Below are positions 13,301-24,699 of a DNA stretch of 64,000 nucleotides, in pieces. Both the position numbers and the translations under genes were made by a program. This DNA is from Paragordius varius (taxonomy: Eukaryota > Nematomorpha), in contig OZ176050.1 of assembly GCA_964247055.1 (NCBI GenBank), positions 4,774,001 through 4,838,000 on the forward strand, read 5' to 3'. The first letter of the stretch is position 1, and the number at the start of each line of letters is the position of its first letter. The notes under the pieces are model-generated. The model was not told where the DNA came from. It saw only the letters and a program-made list of their open reading frames with translations, and ran no database searches.

Positions 13301-13491
13301 TTTTTAACTGTTTTTTTTGCCTTAGCAAATACATAGATTGCAAAGCACCAAAAGCGACCATCCTTCAGTGTCCAGATAAATTGTTATTCAATATACACAA
13401 ACGGTTTTGTGATTGGCACACATTCACCCCCTGCCGTGTTGATAAAATTTCCATGAGTTCAGACAAAGACACCAATAAAACTGTCACTTGA
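10338..13491 (+). CDS. GH18 chitinase with C-terminal CBM14 chitin-binding domain and N-terminal membrane anchor
   Basis: Exons 10338-10659, 11008-11104, 11143-11287, 11361-11467, 11536-11638, 11731-11919, 12515-12625, 12671-13254, 13326-13491 close in frame to 607 residues. Near residues 20-50 is a strongly hydrophobic segment ([20 protein letters not shown]), likely a signal anchor. The GH18 barrel starts at [13 protein letters not shown]. All four family motifs are visible: LKILISIGG, the catalytic [10 protein letters not shown] with its proton-donor Glu, MTYNFHGSW (usual Asp replaced by Asn) and [13 protein letters not shown] 150-residue Asn/Asp-rich linker follows, then a six-Cys peritrophin-A domain (DCSKYIDC, LQC, RFCDW, TPC). 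It would hydrolyse chitin of cuticle or gut matrix. Introns include ones of 38 nt (11105-11142) and 45 nt. The stop is 14 bp from the stop of the opposing MBOAT gene; an AATAAA at 13553-13558 lies inside that gene. Confidence 0.88.
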
Positions 13492-13505
13492 ATTTATGAA
13501 CTTTA

Positions 13506-14957
13506 TTATGGTATTAAAAGCTTATCATAGTTTTCGACAGCCTTTCCAGCATAATAAAACCCTAACATTGCCGTTAAGGTTGTTAAATGCGCTCTTATAT
13601 CTGAATGAAATATGAATTTGCACATATAGATATGAGCAATTTGCCGGTTAGCAAAAATATACATTGTGGTTAGGATTGAGAACATGAGTAAATATGTCCA
13701 AAGTATATCACTCAGGAATCTTGTGAGCCAATTAAATTTGGTTTTTGGCATTATCACTGTTTCTATCCAACGTTCAGCCAAAAGCAAAATTGCGTTTATG
13801 AAGCAACCTAAAAAAATGTTGAGTGTAAGGCCATGCCATAACCATACAAAGGCAAATGATAAAAATGTGGCTGTAACTGTATCCCAGATATCATGAGTTT
13901 TAGATTTTGATCTGTCCTCCAAATAAGGTTTATATATATGGGACTTTATAAATGTGTACAATCCATAATCAAAGTATTTCCACATCATGGAGTACTTGAA
14001 TGGCCTGGTGACACAAATAGGGGCAAAGTATTTCAACAAATTGCGTTTATTTCCCCAAACTTTTGTTTTGTTATCGGTAAGAGGGTTGAATTTTGTTTCA
14101 TGGTTAAAATTAATTCCTTCAGTTTCTTTGAACATCCATAATTTTTGGTAGTAAAAAGAATTGAAACCCCATATTACCGTGTATTTTAAATGCAAAATGT
14201 GAAAATAGGAATATAGAACACCGGCTAACTCCCATCTTGAACTGTGGCTAACCACATCAGGATACTCTAAATAACGTGTATTATGGAAGAATCTAGGTAA
14301 TATATATTGCAACAATACAGTATAACCTAATAACTTAAGTACAATTTTAGCAACCTTTCCCCATTCGATTTTTTCAATTTTGATGCTAGAATTTGCATTA
14401 ATGGCATAGATATCATAGGGAATATATGGACCGAATAGATTGGTTGGATAATCTAACAAGTAATTTAAGATTAGGATATTATCAGCATCAAAAAAAATTT
14501 TAGGTGAAATCTTTTTTGATACATTCACCAATTTAAGGCATAAAATAATGTACAAATTTTGAGATTGAATATCCAAACGCCCCCAAAAAATTAATATATT
14601 CAATGCGATAAACAAGGAAAAAATATACAGTATTTTATCAACTTTTATTTGGATTAAAATAAAGATTAGGATGAACAGTATCAATGGATAACTTGCAGTA
14701 GTAAATAGGTATAATAAATTCAATACAAAAATCATGTAAATATTTGGGCATATTAAATGTAATACAAAATGCAATAAAAGTTTGGGAAAGTTGTCTAGCC
14801 AAAATTTCCATTCCGAATCTGATACATCCAAAAAGGAGTTTGATGATAATATGTTTGATAAATATCGAGTCGAAACACTGGAATATATTAGTGAGTTAAC
14901 AGCGCACAATGCATAAAATAAAATAAAAAATATTTTAAAATAGAATTCCCGGGGCAT
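13506..14957 (-). CDS. MBOAT-family hedgehog N-palmitoyltransferase-like protein, intronless
   Basis: A single uninterrupted frame of 483 residues with many membrane helices. The membrane-bound O-acyltransferase hallmark is clear: FAFVWLWHGLTLNIF with His375 as the catalytic His (human HHAT has it at about 379), preceded by KYFDYGLYTFIKSHIYKP. The C-terminal LTAMLGFYYAG segment resembles the end of HHAT/Rasp. HHAT attaches palmitate to the N-terminus of Hedgehog in the secretory pathway; assignment to HHAT rather than a divergent paralogue is inference. It has no introns while all other genes here do, which suggests an old retrocopy. On the minus strand the stop TAA overlaps an AATAAA (CCATAATAAAG), so the 3' UTR is very short or runs into the chitinase last exon. 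The start codon is about 35 bp from a repeat element. Confidence 0.82.
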   Translation of the reverse strand: MPREFYFKIFFILFYALCAVNSLIYSSVSTRYLSNILSSNSFLDVSDSEWKFWLDNFPKLLLHFVLHLICPNIYMIFVLNLLYLFTTASYPLILFILIFILIQIKVDKILYIFSLFIALNILIFWGRLDIQSQNLYIILCLKLVNVSKKISPKIFFDADNILILNYLLDYPTNLFGPYIPYDIYAINANSSIKIEKIEWGKVAKIVLKLLGYTVLLQYILPRFFHNTRYLEYPDVVSHSSRWELAGVLYSYFHILHLKYTVIWGFNSFYYQKLWMFKETEGINFNHETKFNPLTDNKTKVWGNKRNLLKYFAPICVTRPFKYSMMWKYFDYGLYTFIKSHIYKPYLEDRSKSKTHDIWDTVTATFLSFAFVWLWHGLTLNIFLGCFINAILLLAERWIETVIMPKTKFNWLTRFLSDILWTYLLMFSILTTMYIFANRQIAHIYMCKFIFHSDIRAHLTTLTAMLGFYYAGKAVENYDKLLIP

Positions 14958-14989
14958 GTGAAAAACATAAGATTATGCGAATATCCACT

Positions 14990-16790
14990 TACACTGTGTC
15001 CCAAAAAAATAATTTGATGAAATGTATTTATGATAGAAAAATGTATCAAGATTATTATCATGGTGTTTTTGGCTTTGGCCTTTACGCGTGATATAAGAAA
15101 CACTTTTGTGGTACTCCATAATAGAAAATGGCAAATTTAAAATATTTGTAATATTTTTTTGTAAAAGCTATGTATTCTAAAAATTATCACTAAATGATAT
15201 CATAAATACCAATAAAAAGCGAAATAATATTTATAAAATATTTTATTTATTAGATGTAGTCTCCCAAAATCCCAAATTTTTTTAATTTTCTAAAAGGGGC
15301 TAGTTTTTTTAAAATCAAAATGCCGGGATTGCGCAATAAATTTTAAAAATTATGCTAAATTTTGACTTTAAAAAAAAATTTTTTTAAAAAATTACATAAT
15401 TTCACAAAAATATAATATGTAGCAAAATTTGTAGCCAAGTTCATCCTTTTTTAGGCATGATGAAAACGATACAAGAACGCTTTTAGACATTTTAAAAACA
15501 CTTTTTCTATATAATTGATGATGCTGAACATTTCTATTGTCTAATAATTTTGAATAAAATGCTATGTCTTCTTTATGTCAAATGTTAATTGTTATATATA
15601 TATATTTACCAAAATTTGAACAAACCTTTAACACCTCTATTCAAATTGAGGGATCTAACCCCAAACAATGTTTAAGTTCATATTTTTAAATAAAATACTG
15701 AAAGACATGTTCTAATTTTAATTTATGCTTTTATCCTAATTTAAATTATATAAATAAGCCAAAATATATAAACAAAATTAGTTTTGAGAAAAAAGTTTTG
15801 TATCAATTTATTTGGAGGCCATTTTTATTTAACCATTTTTGCAAAATATCGTGTTTATTTCATTCTAAACTTAAAATCAAGTTTAATTTTTATTAAAATC
15901 ACATTTAACATTGATATAAACAGATAAAGTGGTATATTTTGCTTTATTTCTATATTTAGCTTATGCACACATGTCTTGTTGGCTAAATTTTATCTTTAGG
16001 TTTTACCTCTAAAGAAGCAATATCATATATTTTTGAAAGAAATATTTTTTATGTCGGGTCATTTATGATAAATAAGTGCCAACTTTTGCCATGATTTCGA
16101 TTTATTCTATATTTTTGAAATATATAATATACATGCCTGGGGTATTTAACTACCCCAAATCGAATCGAAGGACTTGTTGTATTCAAGTGTTAATATAATT
16201 CTGAAGCGATAGAAATGATCAGCAATCAAATTATATGCAAAAATATTTTTACAATATCTAAAAGCGTTTTTATACCGTTGCCATCCTGCTAAAAATAGTA
16301 GGAAGAACGCTTAATAAAATTTTGTTAAAAAATGAATTTTTTTTGTCATCTATTTTAAATTTATCGTATACCGGCATTTTTGCGTTAATTTAGAATAACT
16401 ACCCCTTTTTCAGATCAAAAAAATTGCTTCGGAGCCCATATCTAAAAGTTATTAAATTATTTTAAATATATTGTTTTGCTTTTTATAGGTAGTTTATGAT
16501 ATATTTTGTGGATAATTTTTGGAATATTTTGCTTTCATAAAAAAAATTATTTAAAAAAAGTGCGCAAATTTTGCCATTTATGGAAAACACTTACCATAAA
16601 ATGTAAATAACTTTCTTTTAAAGCTCGTAAGAGGCAAACATGCACCATAATAATCCTAATACATTTACTTATCAAAACCGTTATTAAACTACTTTCTTCG
16701 GTAAAAAATCTTTTATTTAACACAGGAAAACCTTAACCAAAACACTTTTCAAAACATTTTTTTTTAAATTTTAGGTTCTCGGATATAAAA
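14990..16790. repeat. Long-inverted-repeat element split by a second element
   Basis: Sequence beginning CACTGTGTCCCAAAAAAA near 14993 resembles the 62.2-63.26 kb element. Shared landmarks are ATGATGCTGAACATTTCTAT (15517 and 62637) and GTGCGCAAnTTTTGCCATTT (16560 and 63098). The 15-kb copy is interrupted by the repeat at 15627-16192. Boundaries on the right side are approximate. Confidence 0.6.
15627..16192. repeat. ~560-bp nonautonomous element with palindromic termini
   Basis: The left end has CAAATTGAGGGATCTAACCCC. The right end has GGGGTATTTAACTACCCC, then AATCGAATCGAAGGAC and AAGTGTT. The ends are inverted relative to each other, and each contains a small GGGGTA...TACCCC palindrome. Related blocks recur at 59.44-60.6 kb. 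It lies inside the larger repeat of 14990-16790. Confidence 0.65.
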
Positions 16791-17660
16791 ACACCGACTT
16801 AAAATTAAATCGCCAAAAAGATAATTTACATAGCAGGAGGCTTTTCCAGATTATTTTAATGACAAGTAATTTTTTGTTATTGCGACAAGAGAACTTCATT
16901 TAGAAGAGTTAATATAGTGTTTTTTTCTATATTTCAAAAATGGCGTAAATAAATAATTAAAATGGAAATATGTTTTAGGACACTAAACGTAAATAAATAA
17001 ATAAGACTCAGATTGTGAAACTTCATTATTACTCTTATTGTGTTATGTTAGGGGTTATTAAAAAAAATTTTAACTTAAATACTCCCTTACTTTTAATTTC
17101 ATATAAATAATAGACATTTACATGTTTTTGCCAAGCTGGAATTACAAAACACTAATATATTCAAAAATGTTCTTACAATTTTGTTATTTATAAATTCTAA
17201 ATAGTACAATCCCAATAAAATAAAGAGTTATTTGTAATCAAAACTAAATCAAAAGCATTAAAAAATTAATTTATTTTACTATCATATATTTTATTTGTCC
17301 GGGAAATTCAACAAAAAATTAAAAAAAATGGTTGACGGTCTATAAATATTTTTTAATTTTACTTTTAAAAATATTTTCAATATAATGAGTACCATAGAAC
17401 TATTTTTAAATGGCTCAATGATATGGATTTTTTTGAAGTTTTATTTAGATACTCGAAGGTAATGAAGGATAACTGACTAAAAATTAATTTGTTATGGATA
17501 TATTGTGTATACATCAAACGATAGATCTTAATAATGACTATATACGCAATATAAAATATATTTATTTGTAAAAATAAAAAAACAGTGCAATATTAGATGT
17601 ATAAGGTGCTATTTCATATAAATAAAGGGTTCACATTTGAGCATTTGATTTTAGTTGCTA
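16791..17660. other. AT-rich intergenic sequence downstream of the peroxiredoxin gene
   Basis: No coding exon or RNA gene recognised. It includes the peroxiredoxin 3' UTR; AATAAA-type motifs are frequent in this AT-rich DNA and not diagnostic. Confidence 0.4.
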
Positions 17661-20118
17661 TTAATTAACTTTGTTAAAATATTCTTGCGAATCCACCGGG
17701 TTAGGTTTAATTGTAGGAGAATCAGGAGTCCAGTTAGCAGGACAGACTATTATAAAGACATATATTAGCCACAAATAATTTATTATTAATAATAGCTGCA
17801 CAATAATAATATATAATGTGAGAATTTGGACAAGATGCTAACTAACTCGATATATATTACACGCATAACAGATACTTATAATAGATCATAATTTTAAAAT
17901 AGGATTCTCGCTTTTCACGATCTCGTCATAATTATGTCAATTTATTGCGTTCTTTTAAACAATCGAAAATATCAGATTTTGGAAAGTTATAAAACAGCTT
18001 TTATTAAGAAATTGATCGACAATATTATATATATTACTAAAACTTTTGCCTTTAAACAGGAAATACGTGGAGTCCTTATTGAATTTTTATGGTCTCATAC
18101 CTTGGGCGAAAAATAGAATCAAAAAATTATTTTTGTGGACTTTGTATTGAAATAAATGGCATTTTACGGGGGGAGCGGGTAAAAAGAGGGCCTAAATTAA
18201 AAAAGCGAGCCGACTATGTTCGGCGCAATCGAAAAATAAGTAAACAAAAATTATATTTGAAATTGAATGGTTCAACACGTTTTCTGGAAAATTGTCTCAA
18301 AGACACGATTTTTGTGGACTTCTGTTTTCAAAAAAACCGTTTTTTACACGGGGTGGGCCCGAACTGGGGGCCTAATTTTAAAAAAAGAGCGAAGCTAATG
18401 CCGCGGCATTCATTAATGATTATAATTTTTGGATATTTGGATTTGAATGGGTCCACCGGTTTTCCGGAAACAGATAACAAAGCCAGTATTTTCCATTTTT
18501 ATAAATATATAAATTTGTTTTTAAGGATTAGATTTTAATTTTTCAAAAACCTATATATTCAAACGAATTACAGTGGATTAAATAAAAGAATATTTAAAGT
18601 AAAGAAATTAATATTAGGAGTAAGAAAATGAATATTAGTGAAAACAAAAAAGAAACAAAGGGCCATGATGCATGAATAAAGTATTACCATGCCCATCAAA
18701 TAAAACTAATGAAGGGAGAATATCACGTAGTAGTTTGGTAACATACTCAATACTCCAATCGGTATGGTAATGCTTACTCGTGCACCATGGCCCTTTGTTT
18801 TTTTATTTCCACTAATATTCATTTTTTTACTCCTGATATTAATTTATTTATTACAAATATTCTTTTATTTAATCCACTGTAATAACATAATTAGATAAAG
18901 CTTAGCTATGTGCAACCATCAAATAGGCCCTTATAGGGTGCGTTATTTGGTTATATAAATTAATTTACAAAAATTAGTTTTAAGTTGCAATGCAAAAGAG
19001 AAAAAGATTGCATTGCCGATAGACTTATACAATTTAGAATTAAAAAATAAATTACCTTCTCCATGCTTTTCTACAAATTGAAAGGCCTTTAATAATCTGA
19101 GAGTTTCGTCCACAGATCGACCAACAGGCAAATCATTTACGCTCATATGTTTTACGATACCATTTGGATCGATTAGAAACAAACCCCTATAAACAGGCCC
19201 CATAAAAATTTTAAAAAAATTAAAATAAAAATTAAAACATAAATTTATAAAAAGTAAGGACTAACCACACCTTTTACTTTAAATGGCCCCTATACAAATG
19301 ACAAGCCGCCTGTAAAAAACAGCGGGTTGGATGTGGGCATTAATATATAGTTTATTAGATTTTAAAAAGAAAACTTAAAAAATAACGGATACACTATATA
19401 TTTTATCTTTGTCTAGTTCGTTTCCAAAATTTAGATATACTTGCTCAACAATCTTTTAATAAATATTAATTAAGATTATTTTACAGTATTTTAGCGAAAA
19501 TATTTTATATTTATTTCCAAATTTTTCGTAGACAGCATAAAATATCTCTAAAGGTTGAATGCAGTCTGCGAATTGACTTTACCAACAATAATTAAAATAC
19601 AAAACAAAATACTGTATGCCATATCATATTAGTAAAAACCTCAATGCTACTCCCATCGTATCCAATAAAACACCATAATCTCGGGATATATTCTTGTTGT
19701 AATCAGAAAGTAAGGGAATATTCATTTTCCCTAAACCTCCTGACTTTCTGGGCGTATTTATCCATGCAAGATGACTAAAATGGGAATCAGTTGATGCGGC
19801 TATTACTTCAGTGTTTAACGATTTAAATTCATGTGCACGATCACTAAAAGCTATTATTTCCGTTGGACATACAAAGGTACTATTTATATAGAATATATTT
19901 ATTGTGATTTATATAAATCCGAATATCAAAATAATTACTTACAAATCAAGTGGGTAAAAAAACAGTACAACATATTTGCCTTTGTAATCCGTCAATTGAA
20001 TTTCTTTAAACTGACCATTAACAACAGCCTGACCTTTAAAATTTGGAGCTGCCCTCTGAACCTGACAAAAATGTCGTGCTAAATTATTACCAATAATTTT
20101 TTGAAATGAGCGAAGCAT
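17661..20118 (-). CDS. Mitochondrial typical 2-Cys peroxiredoxin (PRDX3-like)
   Basis: Exons (minus) 19943-20118, 19640-19879, 19056-19186, 17661-17746 give 210 residues. The first ~20 residues ([17 protein letters not shown]) are basic and amphipathic, typical of a mitochondrial targeting peptide. The peroxidatic Cys63 is in DFTFVCPTE and the resolving Cys184 in [11 protein letters not shown]. Their spacing of 121 matches typical 2-Cys enzymes. [20 protein letters not shown] and [15 protein letters not shown] are nearly identical to metazoan PRDX1-4, and the ending QEYFNKVN fits PRDX3. It reduces hydrogen peroxide, recycled by thioredoxin. The exon-2 to exon-3 junction rebuilds Arg across AG|G. 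The MITE at 18571 and the tandem repeat at 18.1 kb lie inside its last intron (17747-19055). Confidence 0.95.
18100..18480. repeat. Diverged tandem duplication, period ~179 bp
   Basis: Two diverged copies can be aligned: TTTTGTGGAC occurs at 18131 and 18310, GGGCCTAA-type and AAAAAAG(C/A)GAGC blocks recur at the same offset, as does ATTGAATGG(T/G)TC. The long open frame across it is probably a by-product of the repeat, in the peroxiredoxin last intron. Confidence 0.6.
18571..18879. mobile_element. 309-bp MITE of the Tc1/mariner type with TA target duplication
   Basis: Terminal inverted repeats of over 100 bp start CAGTGGATTAAATAAAAGAA and end in its complement. The element is flanked on both sides by TA (18569-18570 and 18880-18881). 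The interior has no coding capacity. The arms are still very similar, so insertion is relatively recent. Confidence 0.88.
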
Positions 20119-22472
20119 GGTTGCCAGAGAGTTGAAAATATGACTTTATAATATTACCCCGGTGCATTTATTTATACTTAATTACCCTTAAATTTTTATA
20201 TGAATAATACATATTAGTATTATATGAAATTGGCTTGGACATTTATATAAATATATTGTTTTGCCTAAATATTATCAACATTATGGATAAATATATAGAA
20301 AGTAGAAGGGCTTTACGATAATTTTTGAGTGCCTTTAAATTTCAAAGATAAAATTTTTAAATTTATAATTACGTCAGGGGTGAGTTTTTATTTGAATTGG
20401 CCTCGTTTTTCTATAAATAATTTAAAAATGGTTTTTTATAACATTTCCTTACATTTTCTTTTTTTATGTCACAGAGCTTAATCTTTTAAAGACTATTGTT
20501 TCAAAAGTTGTTCTGGTTAAAATTTAATTAACTTTGTTTCCTGTTAATAGATTATAATTTTAACAGTTGTAAGTAATCAACTCCATAACATGATTAGAAT
20601 AAACAGCTTATTAAAAATCGATAAATATCAAATATTTGGTGGCAAAACGTAACCGAAAAATACTATTTGCCTGTTGTATCAGTGATTAAAAAAAAATAAA
20701 CAAAAAAATAGCTACGACGAGAAAATTTTGGAAGCATGTGCCAAAAAAGGTGGATAAAGCATATTTTTTAATTTGCCCTAATTTCTTAAATATTTTTTAA
20801 ATAATTAAATATGTAGCTCTGGGATATAAAACCACCCCAAAAGGTAATGATGCGTTCAAGACGAGAAGGCTCACTCTATTAAATATCTTTTTCAGAGATT
20901 CTTCAAATGTGACTATACCATTTTAAATAAGCCTTTCAGTTTTCCATCAATTAGGTTATTAAAACAATTATTAGGTTTGTGGCGAATTTGCGGAAAACCT
21001 GGACACCCTATTGTAAATGTGATTATTTTATATTTACGATGAAGGTGACTAGCCATTTATTTGATTTAAATCCTCAGCTTACGCCCACTCGTGGGAAAAT
21101 GCGTTTTTGAAAAAATATTGGATTACATAATTTCCAAGAGCATGGCCAATTAAACCTTTAATAATATATATTGTGGCCGAAGGTGTAGCGACTTGATTAA
21201 ATAGCCTCCCAGTTTATCTCTCTCAAAATATTGAAATATTGAAATATTGATTTTGAAATTCCGGAAAAAGTGAGGCCTATTTGAAATTAATAATGAATGA
21301 TATTAAATGCACCATTGATGAATAATTCATTTTGATACTCTCGTTTTAATCAACACTATAGAGTTTTAAAATTGGTTCCGAAGCAATTTCCTGTAAACCG
21401 TAACCTGTTCAAATTAAAAAAAAATCCAAAAAAATGCATCGAGGATGACTGAGCCACTATTTTAACTCTTTATTTAGCCGCTACCTAAAATCATGTTTTT
21501 TGCAAAGAACTAAATCTTCTCCAAAAAACATTAATCAATATTTTGGTAAATATAGAGTGGATTCCCCAATGGTCACACCTATTTGTTTAATTTAAATAAA
21601 GATTATTTTTGATTGATCCTGTTTAATCCGGTATCTGTAAAATCCACCTCGAAATAATGCTACCGTGTAAATACTTTTTTGATTCGTGTAAGCTCATTCA
21701 TAACTAGGGTCGGATTGAGTAAATATTTATAGCCCATGAATTCGTTTTATCTTACACAGTCGGCACATAACATATTCTATTGATATACATATATTCTAAT
21801 AGATATAGGATTTTAATGGTGCTTTGGTTTTGGGTTTTAAGAATGATAAAAATATTAACACTTAGTGGTGATTTCTCCATATCAAAAAATTCATTTGCGC
21901 ATAAAATTTTTTGCTGAAAGCTATATACTTCATTCCAAAAAATATAATTAATAATTTTAGGATATATCGATATCGAGAAATTACCATTAAAATTTTCTTA
22001 TATCACTCGTAAGCCCCAAACCAATGATACATTTATTTAAAGATATATATATTTCATCAGGTTTTGTTTTATAACTTCTGATTCTGTGTGCAGTGTTATG
22101 TGTAAATACATTATCATAATTCAAATCTTTTAACCTTTTCAGAAAATGATATTTACACATAAGTTATACTATGGCACATGTGTATGATGATAAAAACATG
22201 GGTTAATGCGAGATGCCTAAACGGATGTTCTTTAGTTTATTACAAATCTTTATTAGGCCCATTTACTAATTATCGTTTAGCCTGGATCACAACCACGCGT
22301 AGTCAATTATGCTAAAATTACTATCTTTTGCAAATTGAACCGGTTAAATGATAATATCGGATCAAAGTATTAGTCATTTTTTAAAACTATTAAAAAGTGC
22401 GTCTGGCGACCAATCTGAGGTCTAGCGAAAATATTTTATAATATTAATATAATCAAGTATAGAAATAGAATA
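20119..22472. other. AT-rich intergenic sequence
   Basis: No exon recognised. It holds the peroxiredoxin promoter side and a short imperfect inverted repeat (ATGTGTAAATACATTAT / AATGATATTTACACAT) at about 22100-22165. Confidence 0.4.
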
Positions 22473-22480
22473 CCGTATAA

Positions 22481-24164
22481 CAGTGATACTCAAACCGCGG
22501 CCCGCGGGCCGCATGCGGCCCTAAGAGTACTTTAAAATTGCCCTATGACCAAATAGATACATAAATTATTTTTTTGATGAATTTTTAAAATACACATAAA
22601 CGACGTATTTTAATATTAATTTATTTTTTTTAATTTAATTTCGGTATTTTTTATTTTTTACTCAATTTGAAATTTAGAAAAATTTTCCTAGATTAAAATA
22701 ATTTCAAAATTTTGGTACACGTTGTTTTTCTGTATTTTATTTTATTTTCTGTTTTAAAATTTTTATTGCATTCCTTTTTTGTAAAGCAAGCCTTTCACCC
22801 AAACTTGCATATTCTTTTCATTGATATCTTACATCATTTTCTGATACTCATTTGCATAAAATATTTTTCAAATCAACATCATTAAATTTCGTCCTGTTTT
22901 TTTATAGCATATTTAAATTATATATCTATTTTTTTTTAAAAAAAATTACATAATATTTAAACATAAATTAAAAGGATGACATCTAATGCTAAAAAACGTA
23001 AATTATCTGATGAAAATCGCTCCTTTAAAAAAGAATAGGAAGAAAATTTTTTTGTCGTTTTTAAAAAATGTTGTTACCTTCCTTATATGTAAGGACCACA
23101 TAATTATAAAAAATACAATATGAAAAGACATCTCAATGTGCGCTCTTCGTGAGATTTTGCAACGACAACATAATCAACGAGTATACCAATGAATAATACC
23201 ACGAAAAGAAGTAATTTCCTAGAAATAATTAGCATTTTTTTCGATAATAATGGTATATGTATCAAAAATTTGGTTTTGTCCACAGACGGGTGTCCCTCTA
23301 TCATTGGAATAAACAAAGGATTTATTCCCCTTTTAAAAACAAATATAATTTGCAAAATATTTTATCCGTTTACTGCTTTATTCATCAGCAACTTGGTTTC
23401 GTGTATAAAAGATGAATCACTTAATTAAGTATTAAAACGATTGTGGATATAGTTAACATCCGTGGCAAAGAATTCAACGGCCGTAAATTCAAAAACCTTC
23501 TGAAAGATATCCACAGTGAATTTGACCATATTTGTACATCGCTGTGCGAGCTTAGCCTTACCAAAGTATTAAATAGATTTTTTGTTTCAAGGCATGAAAT
23601 TCTATTGTTTACAAAAGATACTTGAGCATTTCGGTTTTATAGGCTCATATCATTAAAGAATTCGTAGAACTTAAAAATGATTTCAGGGGGCTATATTCAA
23701 AAAGAATCGTGGGGAAGAAAGATATGTAGAGCTTTGGCAAGATGTGTCAAATAAATGTGATAATATAAGAAAATGTGCTCAAGTTATCTTAACTGTTTCA
23801 ACTTATACGTGTGAGGCGGCATACTCAAAATTAAAGTATGCCAAGAATACATACAGAAATCGCTTAACCGATGATCATATGGACGACGTATTAAGATTGG
23901 CCTGTCATGAAGCGAAACCAAATTTGTCAAAAATTATTGGTTAATAGCAAAATAAATGTTAACGAAATATTTTAATTTTTTAAATGGGGCAAAACGAGTT
24001 TTTATGGATTTACATGCGATTCGCATAAAATTCATTGTGCTGATTTAGAGTATAAATATGTGCATATGTGTCAAATAGCTATGGAATATTTGCCATTGGT
24101 TCATAGCCCTCAAAAAAATAATATATTTTATTTGGCCCGTCAAATTTTTTTGGTGAGTACCATG
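22481..24164 (+). mobile_element. Degenerate hAT transposon (ZBED/FAM200-like transposase relic)
   Basis: The left end is CAGTGATACTCAAACCGCGG and the right end TTTTTTTGGTGAGTACCATG, roughly complementary. They are flanked by near-identical 8-bp duplications, ccgtataa (22473-22480) and ccgtatat (24165-24172). Between them are broken transposase pieces in one direction: a BED-finger remnant with NYKKYNMKRHLN (about 23100), central pieces 23189-23625, and the hAT dimerisation end STYTCEAAYSKLKYAKNTYR...NRLTDDHMDDVLRLA at 23780-23944. Stops and frameshifts show it is dead. Confidence 0.85.
23744..23944 (+). pseudogene. hAT transposase C-terminal dimerisation fragment
   Basis: The fragment carries the family pattern CEAAYSKLK followed by RLTDDHMDDVLRLAC, seen at the end of hAT transposases of the ZBED5/FAM200 group. 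Upstream coding is interrupted by stops. Confidence 0.8.
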
Positions 24165-24179
24165 CCGTATATTATATGT

Positions 24180-24412
24180 TAGGGGTGAACATGCGGCCCG
24201 CATATGGCTCGCGAAAAATTTGGAATCTATAATTTGGCAATATATGCTTACGAAATCTTAGTAAAATTGATATTTCTTAAACAATTTTTCTAAATCAGTC
24301 TATTTAATTTGTGTTTGCATTTTACAGTCTTATGTGAGGAAGTCTTTCATAAATGCCCATATATATTTTAATAACCCCCGCGAAGCCATTGTTGGGCACC
24401 CACCCCTGATCT
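24180..24412. mobile_element. Short nonautonomous hAT-like element
   Basis: It starts AGGGGTGAACATGCGGCCCGC and ends GGGCACCCACCCCTG, which are approximate inverted termini of hAT type. It sits next to the larger hAT relic. I see no clear target duplication, so the limits are tentative. Confidence 0.45.
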
Positions 24413-24699
24413 AAACAACCAAAGAAGTTTTAAAATAAAAAAACTCATTTAATCTTACCTTTAGGGGCAATAATTTAAATTGACTTGGTCGGAATATTTC
24501 ATTGAAATGCATAAATATTCCGCAAATGTAATATGCGGTTTGTTCAAGGTAAACAGTGGTTTCGTTTTCATACCTACGCCCTTTAGATAGCTAATAATAA
24601 ACCTAAATCTATAAAAACAAAGGGCTATATTAGATCATAAATGGCGAATAGTGTCTTTGATACGCCTTCAAAATCAATGAATTTGTTTTGATATGTCAT

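Noticed and set aside
13666..14141. Plus-strand frames opposite the MBOAT gene
   Set aside because: Antisense shadows of a well-supported coding sequence.
18089..18538. 149-residue open frame
   Set aside because: It spans a diverged tandem repeat in an intron and shows no known domain; probably not a gene.
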